A stretch of DNA of 64,000 nt from Nocardioides litoris (lineage in GTDB: Bacteria > Actinomycetota > Actinomycetes > Propionibacteriales > Nocardioidaceae). The position numbers and the translations under genes were made by a program. The DNA lies in the NCBI RefSeq assembly GCF_006346315.1, contig NZ_VDMR01000002.1, forward strand, positions 310,001 to 374,000, written 5' to 3'. Positions within the stretch are counted from its first letter, which is position 1. The number at the start of each line of letters is the position of its first letter. Below the pieces are notes generated by a model. It had not been told where the DNA came from and searched no databases. It worked only from the letters and a program-made list of their open reading frames with translations. Shown here in pieces: positions 35,675-50,255 of the stretch.

Positions 35675-36817
35675 GTGAAGTTCCGCGTCGAACGAGACGT
35701 CCTGGCCGATGCCGTGGCCTGGGCCGCCCGGACCCTGCCGGTCCGCCCCAGCGCCCCCGTCCTCGCCGGTCTGCTCATCGAGGCCAGCGACGACGGCCTC
35801 GTGCTGTCGACCTTCGACTACGAGACCTCGGCGCGGGCGACGCTGAGCGCCGAGGTCGCCGACGAGGGGCGCGCCCTGGTCAGCGGCCGGCTGCTGGCCG
35901 ACATCTGCCGCAGCCTGCCCGCCAAGCCGGTCGAGATGGTGATCGACGGCGCCCGGGTCTCCCTGACCTGCGGCTCGGCCCGCTTCAGCCTGCAGACGAT
36001 GCCGGTCGAGGACTACCCGACGATCCCCTCGATGCCCCAGGCCACCGGCACGGTGCAGAGCGACGTCTTCGCCCACGCCGTCTCGCAGGCCGTCACCGCC
36101 GCGGGCCGCGACGACATGCTGCCGGTGCTCACGGGCGTGCGGCTGGAGATCGACGGCTCCTCGATCTCGCTGCTGGCCACCGACCGCTTCCGGCTCTCCC
36201 ACCGCGAGCTCGCGTGGGACCCCGGCACCCCGGACGAGTCGCTGGCCGCCCTGGTGCCGGCCCGCGTGCTCGGTGACACCGCCAAGTCGCTGACCTCCGG
36301 CAGCGAGGTCACGATCGCGCTCGCGGCGGGCGGCACCGGCGAGGGCCTCATCGGCTTCGAGGGCGTCGGGCCGGGCGGCGTGCGCCGGACCACGACCCGG
36401 CTGCTCGACGGCGAGTTCCCCAAGGTCCGCAGCCTCTTCCCGGCCGAGAAGCTCACCACCGCCCAGGTCGACAAGGCTGCACTGATCGAGTCGGTCAAGC
36501 GCGTCTCGCTCGTGGCCGAGCGCAACACCGCGGTGCAGCTGCGCTTCAGCGACGGCGTGCTCACCCTCGACGCTGGGTCGGGTGACGAGGCGCAGGCCTC
36601 GGAGTCGGTCCCCGCCACGATCGAGGGCGAGGACATCACGACCGGCTTCAACCCGCAGTTCCTCCTCGACGGCCTCGGGGCGATCGACCAGCCGGTCGTC
36701 GAGCTCGCCTTCACCCAGGCCTCCAAGCCGGTGGTCCTCAGCGGCGTGGCGGCCGACGACGGGGCGAGCGACCCCGGGTTCCGCTACCTCTTGATGCCCC
36801 GGCGACTCTTGTCCTGA
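35675..36817 (+). CDS. dnaN: DNA polymerase III beta sliding clamp
   Basis: 380 residues from GTG 35675 (AAGGA upstream). Three clamp domains: MKFRVERDVLADAVAWAARTLPVRPSAPVL, then SDVFAHAVSQAVTAAGRDDMLPVLTGVRLEI, and KAALIESVKRVSLVAERNTAVQLRF; the C-terminal strand ends FRYLLMPRRLLS. It encircles DNA and tethers polymerase. Located next to dnaA as usual. Confidence 0.99.
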   Translation: MKFRVERDVLADAVAWAARTLPVRPSAPVLAGLLIEASDDGLVLSTFDYETSARATLSAEVADEGRALVSGRLLADICRSLPAKPVEMVIDGARVSLTCGSARFSLQTMPVEDYPTIPSMPQATGTVQSDVFAHAVSQAVTAAGRDDMLPVLTGVRLEIDGSSISLLATDRFRLSHRELAWDPGTPDESLAALVPARVLGDTAKSLTSGSEVTIALAAGGTGEGLIGFEGVGPGGVRRTTTRLLDGEFPKVRSLFPAEKLTTAQVDKAALIESVKRVSLVAERNTAVQLRFSDGVLTLDAGSGDEAQASESVPATIEGEDITTGFNPQFLLDGLGAIDQPVVELAFTQASKPVVLSGVAADDGASDPGFRYLLMPRRLLS

Positions 36818-36918
36818 CCCCGGCTCCTGGCCCCGGTCGACGGGGCAGCGCGCCGCCGCGACCACCGCCACCAGACCCACACCCCGGCCCCAGCGGGCCC
36901 CAGCAGGAGGCAACCCCC

Positions 36919-37830
36919 ATGCACCTCGGACTCGTCGGACTCGGGAAGATGGGCGGCAACATGCGCACCCGCATGCGCAACGCCGGCCTGACCGTCGTCG
37001 GCTACGACCGCAACCCCGACCTCGCCGACGCCGACAGCCTCGAGGCGATGGTCGAGGCGCTCCCGGGCGACGCGCCGCGCGTCGTGTGGGTGATGGTCCC
37101 GGCCGGCGACCCCACCAGCAGCACCATCCACGCCCTGGCCGAGCTGCTCTCGGAGGGCGACCTCGTCATCGACGGCGGCAACTCCCGCTGGACCGACGAC
37201 GAGGCCAACGCCGCCATGCTCGCCGAGCGCGGCATCGGCTTCGTCGACTGCGGCACCTCCGGCGGCGTGTGGGGCCTCGAGAACGGCTACGCGCTCATGG
37301 TCGGCGGCGCCGACGACGACGTGGCCAAGGCCCAGCCCGCCTTCGACGCGCTGCGGCCCGACGGCGAGTTCGGGTTCGTCCACGCCGGCAAGAAGCCCGG
37401 CGCCGGCCACTTCGCCAAGATGGTCCACAACGGCATCGAGTACGCGATGATGCAGGCCTACGCCGAGGGCTGGGAGCTGCTGGAGAAGGTCGACAACGTC
37501 GACAACGTGGCCGAGGTCTTCAACTCCTGGCGCGGCGGCACCGTGATCCGCTCCTGGCTCCTCGACCTCCTCGTCGCCGCCCTCGACGAGGACGAGCACC
37601 TCGACCAGCTCGCCGGGTACGCCGACGACTCCGGCGAGGGCCGCTGGACCGTCGAGGCCGCGATCGACAACGCCGTCCCGATGCACGTGATCGCGGCCTC
37701 GCTCTTCGCCCGCTTCACCTCCCGCCAGGACGACAGCCCGGCGATGAAGGCGATCGCGGCCATGCGCAACCAGTTCGGCGGTCACGCCGTGCGCACCCCG
37801 CCGCCCCCCGGCGGCGACGCCACCGCCTGA
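36919..37830 (+). CDS. gnd: 6-Phosphogluconate dehydrogenase, decarboxylating (short NAD-type)
   Basis: 303 residues from ATG 36919 (GGAGG upstream). Cofactor loop GLVGLGKMGGNM at the start, DGGNSRWTDDEANA and the catalytic GAGHFAKMVHNGIEYAMMQAYAEG block. It turns 6-phosphogluconate into ribulose 5-phosphate and carbon dioxide. The short form (about 300 rather than 470 residues) is usual for this spot between dnaN and recF in actinobacteria and is often NAD-linked; cofactor choice is inference. Confidence 0.95.
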   Translation: MHLGLVGLGKMGGNMRTRMRNAGLTVVGYDRNPDLADADSLEAMVEALPGDAPRVVWVMVPAGDPTSSTIHALAELLSEGDLVIDGGNSRWTDDEANAAMLAERGIGFVDCGTSGGVWGLENGYALMVGGADDDVAKAQPAFDALRPDGEFGFVHAGKKPGAGHFAKMVHNGIEYAMMQAYAEGWELLEKVDNVDNVAEVFNSWRGGTVIRSWLLDLLVAALDEDEHLDQLAGYADDSGEGRWTVEAAIDNAVPMHVIAASLFARFTSRQDDSPAMKAIAAMRNQFGGHAVRTPPPPGGDATA

Positions 37831-37872
37831 GGCACGCCCGGCCGGCGGCGCCCGGCACGAGCCCCGACGCAG

Positions 37873-37913
37873 CGGACCCCCGGTGCCCACCTCGCGGTGG
37901 GGCCGGGGGTCCG
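37873..37913. terminator. Terminator between gnd and the TM2 gene
   Basis: CGGACCCCCGG (37873-37883) pairs with CCGGGGGTCCG (37903-37913), with an inner CCCACC/GGTGGG stem and a TCGC loop. It lies between converging genes. Confidence 0.85.
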
Positions 37914-37941
37914 TCGTCGTGGTCGGGGTGGGGCCGGGGCC

Positions 37942-38481
37942 TCAGGCCAGCGGTCGGCCGTCCGCGTCGGGCAGCTTGCGCAGCGCGACCAGGATCAGGT
38001 CGATCAGCGACCAGATCCCGCAGCCGCCGAGGGTGACGAGCTTGGCGACGCCCAACCCGGTGTAACCGAGGTAGAACCGGTCGACGCCGAGGCCGCCGAG
38101 CAGCAGCGACAGGATGAGGGTGGTCAGCCACTCCTTCTGCGAGAACAGGCCCGGCACCGCCTTGGCCTGCACCCAGCCGTCGTCGGTGCGCAGCATCGTC
38201 TCGCCCTTGACCTGGCCCTGCACGGCCATCTGGGCGAGCTGGCCGACCTCGACCGGGCCCTGCTCGCCCTGCGGGGTCGCGACGTAGAACGGGCCGACCG
38301 GTCCGCCGCCGTACGCCGGCTGGCCGTACCCGGGCTGCTGGCCGTAGCCGCCGGGCTGCTGGCCGCCGTAGGGGGGCTGCTGGCCGTAGCCGCCGGGCTG
38401 GCCGGCGGGGGGTTGCCCGTAGGCCGGCGGGGCGGGCGGGGGCTGGTCGCTCGGGCGCTTGGCCAACGGGTCTTCGCTCAT
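37942..38481 (-). CDS. GYF_2 and TM2 domain membrane protein
   Basis: 179 residues from ATG 38481. A Gly-Tyr-Gln-Pro-rich N-terminal third (repeats of YGQQP, about 20-75) leads to a GYF_2-like domain ([47 protein letters not shown]) and a TM2 domain of two helices with the GxDRFYLG loop ([23 protein letters not shown], then [13 protein letters not shown]). Function unknown. It is the only leftward gene in the dnaN-recF interval and is divergent from recF. Confidence 0.88.
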   Translation of the reverse strand: MSEDPLAKRPSDQPPPAPPAYGQPPAGQPGGYGQQPPYGGQQPGGYGQQPGYGQPAYGGGPVGPFYVATPQGEQGPVEVGQLAQMAVQGQVKGETMLRTDDGWVQAKAVPGLFSQKEWLTTLILSLLLGGLGVDRFYLGYTGLGVAKLVTLGGCGIWSLIDLILVALRKLPDADGRPLA

Positions 38482-38552
38482 GGCGGCAGGATAGGGGAGG
38501 CGCCGTACGCTCGGCGGTCCGTCATCGCCGCACACGACAGGAGCACCACGGG

Positions 38553-39753
38553 GTGCACGTCTCCCACCTCGCCCTGCAGGACTTCCGGTCCTACGCCCAT
38601 GTCGACGTCCCGCTCGGGCCGGGGGTGACCGCGTTCGTCGGGCGCAACGGGCAGGGCAAGACCAACCTCGTCGAGGCGGTCGACTACCTCTCGCGGCTCT
38701 CCTCGCACCGGGTCGCGGGCGACGGGCCGCTCGTGCGCGCCGGCCGGCAGCAGGCCGTGGTGCGGGCGGCGGTCGTCAAGGACGGCCGGACGGCCGTGCT
38801 CGAGGTCGAGATCAATGTCGGCAAGTCGAACAAGGGACGAATCAACAAGTCGACATTGCCGCGGGTGCGTGAGCTCGTCGGCCTCGTCCGCACCGTGGTC
38901 TTCTCGCCCGAGGACCTCGTGCTGGTCAAGGGCGACCCGGGCGACCGGCGGCGGTTCCTCGACGACCTCCTGGTCCTGCGGACCCCGCGGCTGGCCGGCA
39001 CGGTCAGCGACCTCGAGCGGGTGCTCAAGCAGCGCGCGACCCTGCTCAAGACCGCCGGGCACGCCCGCCGCGGGTCGTCCTCCCAGGACGCGGCGCTCTC
39101 GACCCTCGACGTCTGGGACGCCCACCTCGCGCGGGTCGGAGCCGAGCTGCTCGCCGAGCGTCTCGCCCTCGTCGAGCTGCTCCGCCCGTACGTCGGCGCG
39201 GCCTACGCGACCGTCGCCCGGGGGGCCGGGCGCGACGACGCCGACATCGCCTACAAGCCGTCCTTCGAGCTGCCCGCCTCCGTGCTCGCCCACCCCGCCG
39301 GCCCCGACCGCGGAGAGCTGGCCGAGGCCCTGCTCGCCGAGCTCGGGCGTCGCCGCGGCGACGAGCTCGACCGCGGAGTGTGCCTCGTCGGCCCGCACCG
39401 CGACGACCTCCTGCTCTCCCTGGGCCGGCCCGCCGACCCCGGCGGCGGCGACCCCGAGGACGGACCCGACGCTGCGGCCCGCCTCCCGGTCAAGGGCTAC
39501 GCCTCGCACGGCGAGAGCTGGTCGTTCGCGCTCGCGCTCCGGCTCGCGTCCTACGACCTCCTGCGGGCCGACGGCGACGACCCGATCCTGGTGCTGGACG
39601 ACGTCTTCGCCGAGCTCGACGCCGAGCGGCGCACCCAGCTGGCCGCGCTCGTCGCCGACGCCGAGCAGGTCCTGGTCACCGCCGCCGTGCCCGAGGACGT
39701 GCCGGCGGCCCTCGCCGGCGCCCGGTTCAGCGTCGCGGGAGGGGAGGTGCGCC

Positions 39754-39764
<11 letters not shown>
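38553..39764 (+). CDS. recF: DNA replication and repair protein RecF
   Basis: 403 residues from GTG 38553. SMC-like ATPase that helps load RecA at gaps. Walker A is [15 protein letters not shown] (about 28-42); [20 protein letters not shown] is the signature motif; [18 protein letters not shown] is Walker B. The block [12 protein letters not shown] (about 90-101) differs from the usual GKANRARINRS, with Lys for Arg and rare codons (AAT, GGA, CGA, ACA, TTG). It overlaps the next gene by 11 bp. Confidence 0.97.
38813..38858 (+). repeat. Low-GC island with phased 8-bp units inside recF
   Basis: CAATGTCG (38813-38820) and CGACATTG (38851-38858) form a perfect 8-bp inverted repeat. Between and across them 8-mers run TCGGCAAG, TCGAACAA, GGGACGAA, TCAACAAG, TCGACATT (38818-38857), similar to the arrays after parB and in dnaA. 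Confidence 0.5.
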
Positions 39765-43349
<3,585 letters not shown>

Positions 43350-43405
43350 GTCGCGACGTGTGAGCCGCGCCCCCCGTCGTACGACCGAGCCCAGCAGGAG
43401 ACAGC

Positions 43406-46077
<2,672 letters not shown>

Positions 46078-46078
<1 letters not shown>

Positions 46079-46773
46079 TGAGCGATCGGCCCGCACCCCC
46101 CGCGACGCCGGCCCGAGGCACGGCGAAGGGAACCGGCTCGCCGTCGCGGCCGACCGGCCCGCCCCCGTCCACCCGGCCCCCGACCGCCGCCGGCTCCTCC
46201 GGGCCCGACCTCGGCAAGCGGCCGACGGCCCCGCCGTCGGCCGACGCCGGTGACACCGCCGTCCGTCCCGGACTGGCCGAGCGCATCCAGGCCAAGCTGG
46301 CCCAGGCCACCTCGGCGGCCACCGACAGCCGCCGCGGTGGCGCCGCGGCGACGAGCACCTCGACCCCGCCGGCCCCCCAGGGCAAGGCCCGCCCGCGCGG
46401 CCCGCGTCGCGCGCGGCTGCGGCTGACCCGCATCGACCCGTGGTCGGTGATGAAGACCGCGTTCCTGCTCTCCATCGCCTTCGGCGTCGTCACCGTCGTC
46501 GCGGTCGCGATGATCTGGCAGGTCATCGGCGCCGCCGGCGTGTGGGAGTCGATCAACAGCTCCATCAACGAGGTCGTCACCGAGCCCGGCAGCGCGCCCT
46601 TCGACATCCGTGACTACGTCGGCACCGACCGGGTGCTGGGCTTCACCATGCTGGTGGCCGCGGTCGACGTCGTGCTGATCACCGCCATCGCCACCCTCGG
46701 CGCGTTCCTCTACAACATGTCCGCCGCGCTGCTCGGCGGCATCGAGGTCACCCTGGCCGAGGACAACGCCTGA
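46078..46773 (+). CDS. DUF3566 membrane protein
   Basis: 231 residues from ATG 46078 (TGATG junction with gyrA). The first 115 residues are Pro/Ala/Thr-rich and basic; the DUF3566 domain (about 120-225) has LRLTRIDPWSVMKTAFLLSIAFGVVTVVAVAMIW, then a second helix VLGFTMLVAAVDVVLITAIATLGAFLYN, and ends GGIEVTLAED. It is always downstream of gyrA in actinobacteria; function unknown. Confidence 0.92.
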
Positions 46774-46786
46774 TCCACCACCTCGA

Positions 46787-46815
46787 TTGGGAGCCGCTCG
46801 CCGGGCTGGGATAGA
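46787..46815 (+). promoter_or_regulatory. Promoter of the tRNA-Ile gene
   Basis: TTGGGA (46787-46792), 17 bp, GATAGA (46810-46815). The tRNA begins about 40 bp further on. Confidence 0.55.
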
Positions 46816-46853
46816 GTTCCACAGCCCGCGAGGGCAGCACGCAGCAGCACCCC

Positions 46854-46927
46854 GGGCCTATAGCTCAGACGGTTAGAGCGCTTCCCTGATAAGGAAGAGG
46901 TCACAGGTTCAAGTCCTGTTAGGCCCA
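46854..46927 (+). tRNA. tRNA-Ile (anticodon GAT)
   Basis: 74 nt. Acceptor GGGCCTA pairs with TAGGCCC (46920-46926); anticodon stem CTTCC/GGAAG with loop CTGATAA; T-loop GTTCAAGTC. The CCA end is not encoded. It lies downstream of gyrA as in many actinobacteria. Confidence 0.97.
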
Positions 46928-46962
46928 CGCACCACGACGTTCGTCGACCCGGAGGCGCACCG

Positions 46963-47091
46963 ATGAAGAAGCTCGCCCTGATCGCCCTCGCCGCGGCCGG
47001 CGCCGTCGTCGCCCGGCGCAAGGTCAGCGAGGGCCGCGCCGAGCAGGCCCTGTGGGCCGAGGCCACCGACGCCGTCACCAGGTCTCGCTGA
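46963..47091 (+). CDS. DLW-39-like microprotein
   Basis: 42 residues from ATG 46963 with GGAGG six bases upstream. The N-terminus is a hydrophobic helix ([16 protein letters not shown]) followed by [22 protein letters not shown]. This matches the actinobacterial DLW-39 family, known from this position between gyrA and tRNA-Ala and named for an invariant Asp-Leu-Trp; here Asp is replaced by Ala (ALW). Function unknown. Confidence 0.85.
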   Translation: MKKLALIALAAAGAVVARRKVSEGRAEQALWAEATDAVTRSR

Positions 47092-47102
47092 CCCTCCCGA
47101 CC

Positions 47103-47175
47103 GGGGCCTTGGCGCAATTGGTAGCGCACCTGCTTTGCAAGCAGGGGGTTAGGGGTTCGAGTCCCCTAGGCTCCA
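47103..47175 (+). tRNA. tRNA-Ala (anticodon TGC)
   Basis: 73 nt. Acceptor GGGGCCT pairs with AGGCTCC (one G-U); anticodon stem CCTGC/GCAGG with loop TTTGCAA; T-loop GTTCGAGTC. CCA not encoded. Confidence 0.97.
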
Positions 47176-47317
47176 CACGAACGAACCGCAGGTAGGCCTG
47201 CAGTCTGCTGCCTTCACGCCGTGGCCCGTGCGTCCCTCGACCGGCACGACGAGCACCCGCCGGCCGCGCCACCCCTCCGGTTTGCCCGGTGTCGGCCCGG
47301 CCGGGGCCGGAGCGCCG

Positions 47318-47331
47318 TACCGTGACGCCCA
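47318..47331 (+). promoter_or_regulatory. -10 element of a probably leaderless RTX-like gene
   Basis: TACCGT (47318-47323) is followed by seven bases and then ATG 47331. No ribosome binding site is present, so a leaderless transcript is inferred. Confidence 0.45.
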
Positions 47332-48638
47332 TGGCTCTCGGGGTGGCGCGGTCGCGCCGTGCGCGCTCGCGCGCGCTGGTCGTGGTCGTGGCGTCGCTGG
47401 TCCTGCTCCCGGTGGCCGCGGAGGCGCAGCGCTTCCAGGGCACCCCTCGCGCCGACCGGGTGCGGGCCACCGCCGGCGCCGACCAGGTGTCCACCGGCGG
47501 AGGCCGCGACCGGGTGCAGGCCCGCGGCGGGGCCGACCGGATCGACCTCGGCCGGGGCGCCGACGCGGCGTACGCCGGTCCGGGCGGCGACCGGGTGTCC
47601 GGGGGTCCCGGGCGCGACCTCCTCGTCCTCGGGCCCGGCGCCGACCGCGGTGACGGCGGGGCGGGGGCCGACCGCCTCACCGGGGGCCCCGGTCCCGACA
47701 CCCTCCTGGCCGGTGAGGGCCCCGACGTCGCCGACGGAGGCCCGGCCGTCGACGTCCTGGCCGGGGGGACGGGCACCGACACGTTGCGTGGCGGGGAGGA
47801 CCGCGACGTCGTCGACGGCGGTCCCGACGACGACCTCGTCGACGGCGGCCCGGGTGACGACCTCACCGTGCGTGGGTCGCGCGGCGACGACGTCGTCACG
47901 GGCGGCAGCGGCGACGACCGGCGCGTCTTCGGCGACGCCGGGTCCGACCAGGTCGACGGGGGCCCGGGTGACGACCAGGTGCACGGCGGCACGGAGGTCG
48001 ACCTGGTCCTCGGGGGAGCGGGTGACGACCACGCCGAGGGCGGCGGGGGCAACGACCTGGTCCTCGGCGGCCCCGGGCGCGACCACCTCGACGGCCACGA
48101 GGGCGATGACGTGCTCGACGCCGGCCCGGGTGACGACTCCTGCCCCGGCTTCCAGCCGAGCTCGCAGCGCCTGGTCTGCCTGGAGTTCCCCTCCGACGGG
48201 GAGGCGATCAACGTGACCGGCGACGAGGGCGACGACGTGGTCTACCCCGGCCCGGGGGTCGACAACGTCTTCGGGGAGGAGGGCTTCGACACCTTCGTCG
48301 TCGCCGACGACGGCGTCTACGACCGCATCTGGTGCTCCGACCCCTCGCCGGGCCAGGTCGTCCCGCCCGACAAGGCCCTCCGCGGCCGGGTCGTCTACGT
48401 CGGCCCCGACGGTGCCGTCGACCACACCGACGAGGAGGACCCGTACGGCGCCGTCGACGTCCGCGACAGCCTCCGGGGGTGCCCGGACGGGGTCGGGATG
48501 ACCCCGGCGGAGTTCCTGGCCGACCCCCGCTTCGTCTACCCCGGGACGACGGTGCACCTGCCGCTGCCCGAGGGCGCCTCCGGGCCGGCGCGGGCGCACG
48601 CCCGGGTGTGGGCCCGCGCCCTGGCCGGCCTGGTCTAG
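47331..48638 (+). CDS. Secreted RTX-like (hemolysin-type calcium-binding repeat) protein
   Basis: 435 residues from ATG 47331. A signal peptide (SRALVVVVASLVLLPVAAEAQ, about 12-32) is followed by some 25 glycine-aspartate nonapeptide-like repeats of the form GGxGxDxL/V (for example VDGGPDDDLVDGGPGDDLTV) to about residue 270; such repeats fold as calcium-filled beta-rolls outside the cell. The last 150 residues are non-repetitive with four cysteines. No catalytic domain was recognised. Type I secretion genes are absent nearby and a Sec signal is present. Its TAG shares the bases CTAG with the stop of the opposing FHA-like gene. Confidence 0.85.
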   Translation: MALGVARSRRARSRALVVVVASLVLLPVAAEAQRFQGTPRADRVRATAGADQVSTGGGRDRVQARGGADRIDLGRGADAAYAGPGGDRVSGGPGRDLLVLGPGADRGDGGAGADRLTGGPGPDTLLAGEGPDVADGGPAVDVLAGGTGTDTLRGGEDRDVVDGGPDDDLVDGGPGDDLTVRGSRGDDVVTGGSGDDRRVFGDAGSDQVDGGPGDDQVHGGTEVDLVLGGAGDDHAEGGGGNDLVLGGPGRDHLDGHEGDDVLDAGPGDDSCPGFQPSSQRLVCLEFPSDGEAINVTGDEGDDVVYPGPGVDNVFGEEGFDTFVVADDGVYDRIWCSDPSPGQVVPPDKALRGRVVYVGPDGAVDHTDEEDPYGAVDVRDSLRGCPDGVGMTPAEFLADPRFVYPGTTVHLPLPEGASGPARAHARVWARALAGLV

Positions 48639-48973
48639 CGACCCGGCTCGCCCTGCGGCAGCTGACGGCCGAGCTCGCCCCCGAGCCGCCCGCCGTGGGG
48701 ACGGCCGTGGTCGGCGTACTCCTCGCGGTGGTAGACCAGCACGTGCGGTCCGAGCTCGACGCGCGACCCGGTGCGCAGCACCGTGCGGCCCCCGACCCGG
48801 GCACCGTGCACGTGTCCCGGCTCGTGCAGCACGACGACGTACTCGTCGCCCGGGGCCGAGCGGACCGTGGCGTGCCGCGGGGCGAGGCCGTCGAGCCGGA
48901 CGTCGCACCCCGACGCCGAGCCGATGGTGAGGCCGTCGGAGATCCAGTAGCCGCTCGACCTCCCGGTCGCCAC
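48635..48973 (-). CDS. Small FHA-like domain protein
   Basis: 112 residues from GTG 48973 with a strong GGAGGAGGAGG upstream. Residues 15-85 resemble a forkhead-associated domain: GLTIGSASGCDVRLDGLAPRHATVRS, then HGARVGGRTVLRTGSRVELGPHVLVYHRE. Classic phosphothreonine contacts are weak (IGR is IGS; SxxH is APRH), so phosphopeptide binding is uncertain. It follows the hexitol dehydrogenase gene by 23 bp and may share its transcript. Confidence 0.65.
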   Translation of the reverse strand: MATGRSSGYWISDGLTIGSASGCDVRLDGLAPRHATVRSAPGDEYVVVLHEPGHVHGARVGGRTVLRTGSRVELGPHVLVYHREEYADHGRPHGGRLGGELGRQLPQGEPGR

Positions 48974-48996
48974 GCCCTGACCTCCTCCTCCGTCGG

Positions 48997-50055
48997 TCAG
49001 GGCTCGACCGTGACCTTGATGGCCTCGCCGGCCTTGACGAGGGCGAAGGCGTCGAGCACGTCGTCGAGGGGGACGTGGGCGGTGATGAGGTCCTTGACCG
49101 GGACCTGCCCGGTGGCGATGTACTCCAGCGCCCGCTTGTTGTGGGCGGGGGAGGAGCCGTTGGCGCCGTGCACGTGCAGCTGGCGGTAGTGGACGAGGTT
49201 GGAGTCGGCCTTGATGAAGGGGTCGTTCTTGGGCAGGCCGCCGAAGAAGGAGATGCGGCCCTGGCGGGCGGCCATCGAGATGGCCTGCTCCTGGGTGACG
49301 TTGGCCGGGGTGGCGGTGATGATGACGTCGGCCCCGCGACCGCCGGTCAGCTCCATCACCTTGGCGACCACGTCCTCCTCGCCCGCGTTGATGACGTGGT
49401 CGGGGGAGACGGCGTCGGCCGACATCTTCAGCCGCTCGGCGTTGATGTCGACCAGCACGACGGTGCCGACCTTGTGGACGCCGCGGGCGATGCGGATGTG
49501 CATGCAGCCGATCGGGCCGGCACCGAAGACGACGGTGAAGTCGCCCTCCTCGATGCCGAGCTGCTCCTGGGCGTTGATCGCGCAGGCGAACGGCTCGGCG
49601 GCCGAGGCCTCGTCGTACCCGACGCCCTCGGGGATGGCGTTCATGCCGTCGACCTTGAGCACCTGCTCGGGCACGACCATGAACTCGGCGAAGCCGCCGT
49701 CGTACTGGTAGCCGACGGACGTCTGGTTCTGGCAGACCTCCATCCAGCCCTTGCGGCACTCGTGGCACTCGCCGCACGGCACGGCGGCGATGACCTGCAC
49801 GCGGTCGCCGACCTGCCAGGACGAGCCGTACGTCGCGTTGACGTCGGCGCCGACCTCGACGACCTCGCCGGCGACCTCGTGGCCGAGCGTGCGCGGCGGC
49901 GTCAGGTTCTGGTGGCCGTTGTGGAAGATCTTGACGTCGGTGCCGCAGGTGGAGCAGTTGCGCACGCGCAGCTTGACCTCGCGGGGGCCGCAGTCGGGCT
50001 CGGGGACGTCCTCGAGCCGGACGTCCTCGGGTGCGTAGAAGCGCAGGGCCTTCAT
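48997..50055 (-). CDS. Zinc-dependent medium-chain (hexitol/alcohol) dehydrogenase
   Basis: 352 residues from ATG 50055. Catalytic zinc ligands lie in NCSTCGTDVKIFHNG and LGHEVAGEVVEVG; structural zinc site CGECHECRKGWMEVC; coenzyme loop VFGAGPIGCMHIRIA with VDINAERL, whose Asp favours NAD. The closest types are sorbitol, galactitol-1-phosphate and threonine dehydrogenases. Divergent from mtlA, so oxidation of mannitol 1-phosphate or a related polyol phosphate is a reasonable guess; no classical mtlD is in the window. Confidence 0.85.
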   Translation of the reverse strand: MKALRFYAPEDVRLEDVPEPDCGPREVKLRVRNCSTCGTDVKIFHNGHQNLTPPRTLGHEVAGEVVEVGADVNATYGSSWQVGDRVQVIAAVPCGECHECRKGWMEVCQNQTSVGYQYDGGFAEFMVVPEQVLKVDGMNAIPEGVGYDEASAAEPFACAINAQEQLGIEEGDFTVVFGAGPIGCMHIRIARGVHKVGTVVLVDINAERLKMSADAVSPDHVINAGEEDVVAKVMELTGGRGADVIITATPANVTQEQAISMAARQGRISFFGGLPKNDPFIKADSNLVHYRQLHVHGANGSSPAHNKRALEYIATGQVPVKDLITAHVPLDDVLDAFALVKAGEAIKVTVEP

Positions 50056-50166
50056 TCGGTCAGTCCTCCGGGGTGCGGGCCGCGCGCGGCGGCGTTGTGG
50101 CGTCTCTCACGGCAACGTACCACCGGAATCCGTTGACTTCTCCTGCGCACGTGTGGATTCAGACCC

Positions 50167-50195
50167 TTGACCGCCTCCAAACGGGGGCATATAAA
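50167..50195 (+). promoter_or_regulatory. Promoter of mtlA
   Basis: TTGACC (50167-50172), exactly 17 bp, TATAAA (50190-50195): the best housekeeping-type promoter in the window. The leader to ATG 50256 would be about 55 bases. Confidence 0.85.
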
Positions 50196-50205
50196 GATCC
50201 CCACA

Positions 50206-50217
50206 TGACGCACGTCA
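50206..50217 (+). promoter_or_regulatory. Operator-like palindrome downstream of the mtlA promoter
   Basis: TGACG-CA-CGTCA is a perfect inverted repeat located where RNA polymerase starts, suitable for repression, perhaps by the DeoR-type regulator encoded after mtlA. Confidence 0.45.
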
Positions 50218-50255
50218 CACCGGCACGGCGGGGGCCGGGTGGAGAGGAGCTCTCG

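Noticed and set aside
38826..38841. LexA-like half site TCGAAC in recF
   Set aside because: The second half (GTTCGA) is missing; only one arm matches, and the site is internal to the gene.
47450..48150. Dense repeated DNA in the RTX-like gene
   Set aside because: The period corresponds to glycine-aspartate calcium-binding repeats in frame; there are no CRISPR-like spacers or mobile-element ends.
50205..50255. Earlier in-frame ATG for mtlA
   Set aside because: It lies only ten bases after the -10 element, has no ribosome binding site, and overlaps the operator-like palindrome; ATG 50256 has GGAGAGGAG.
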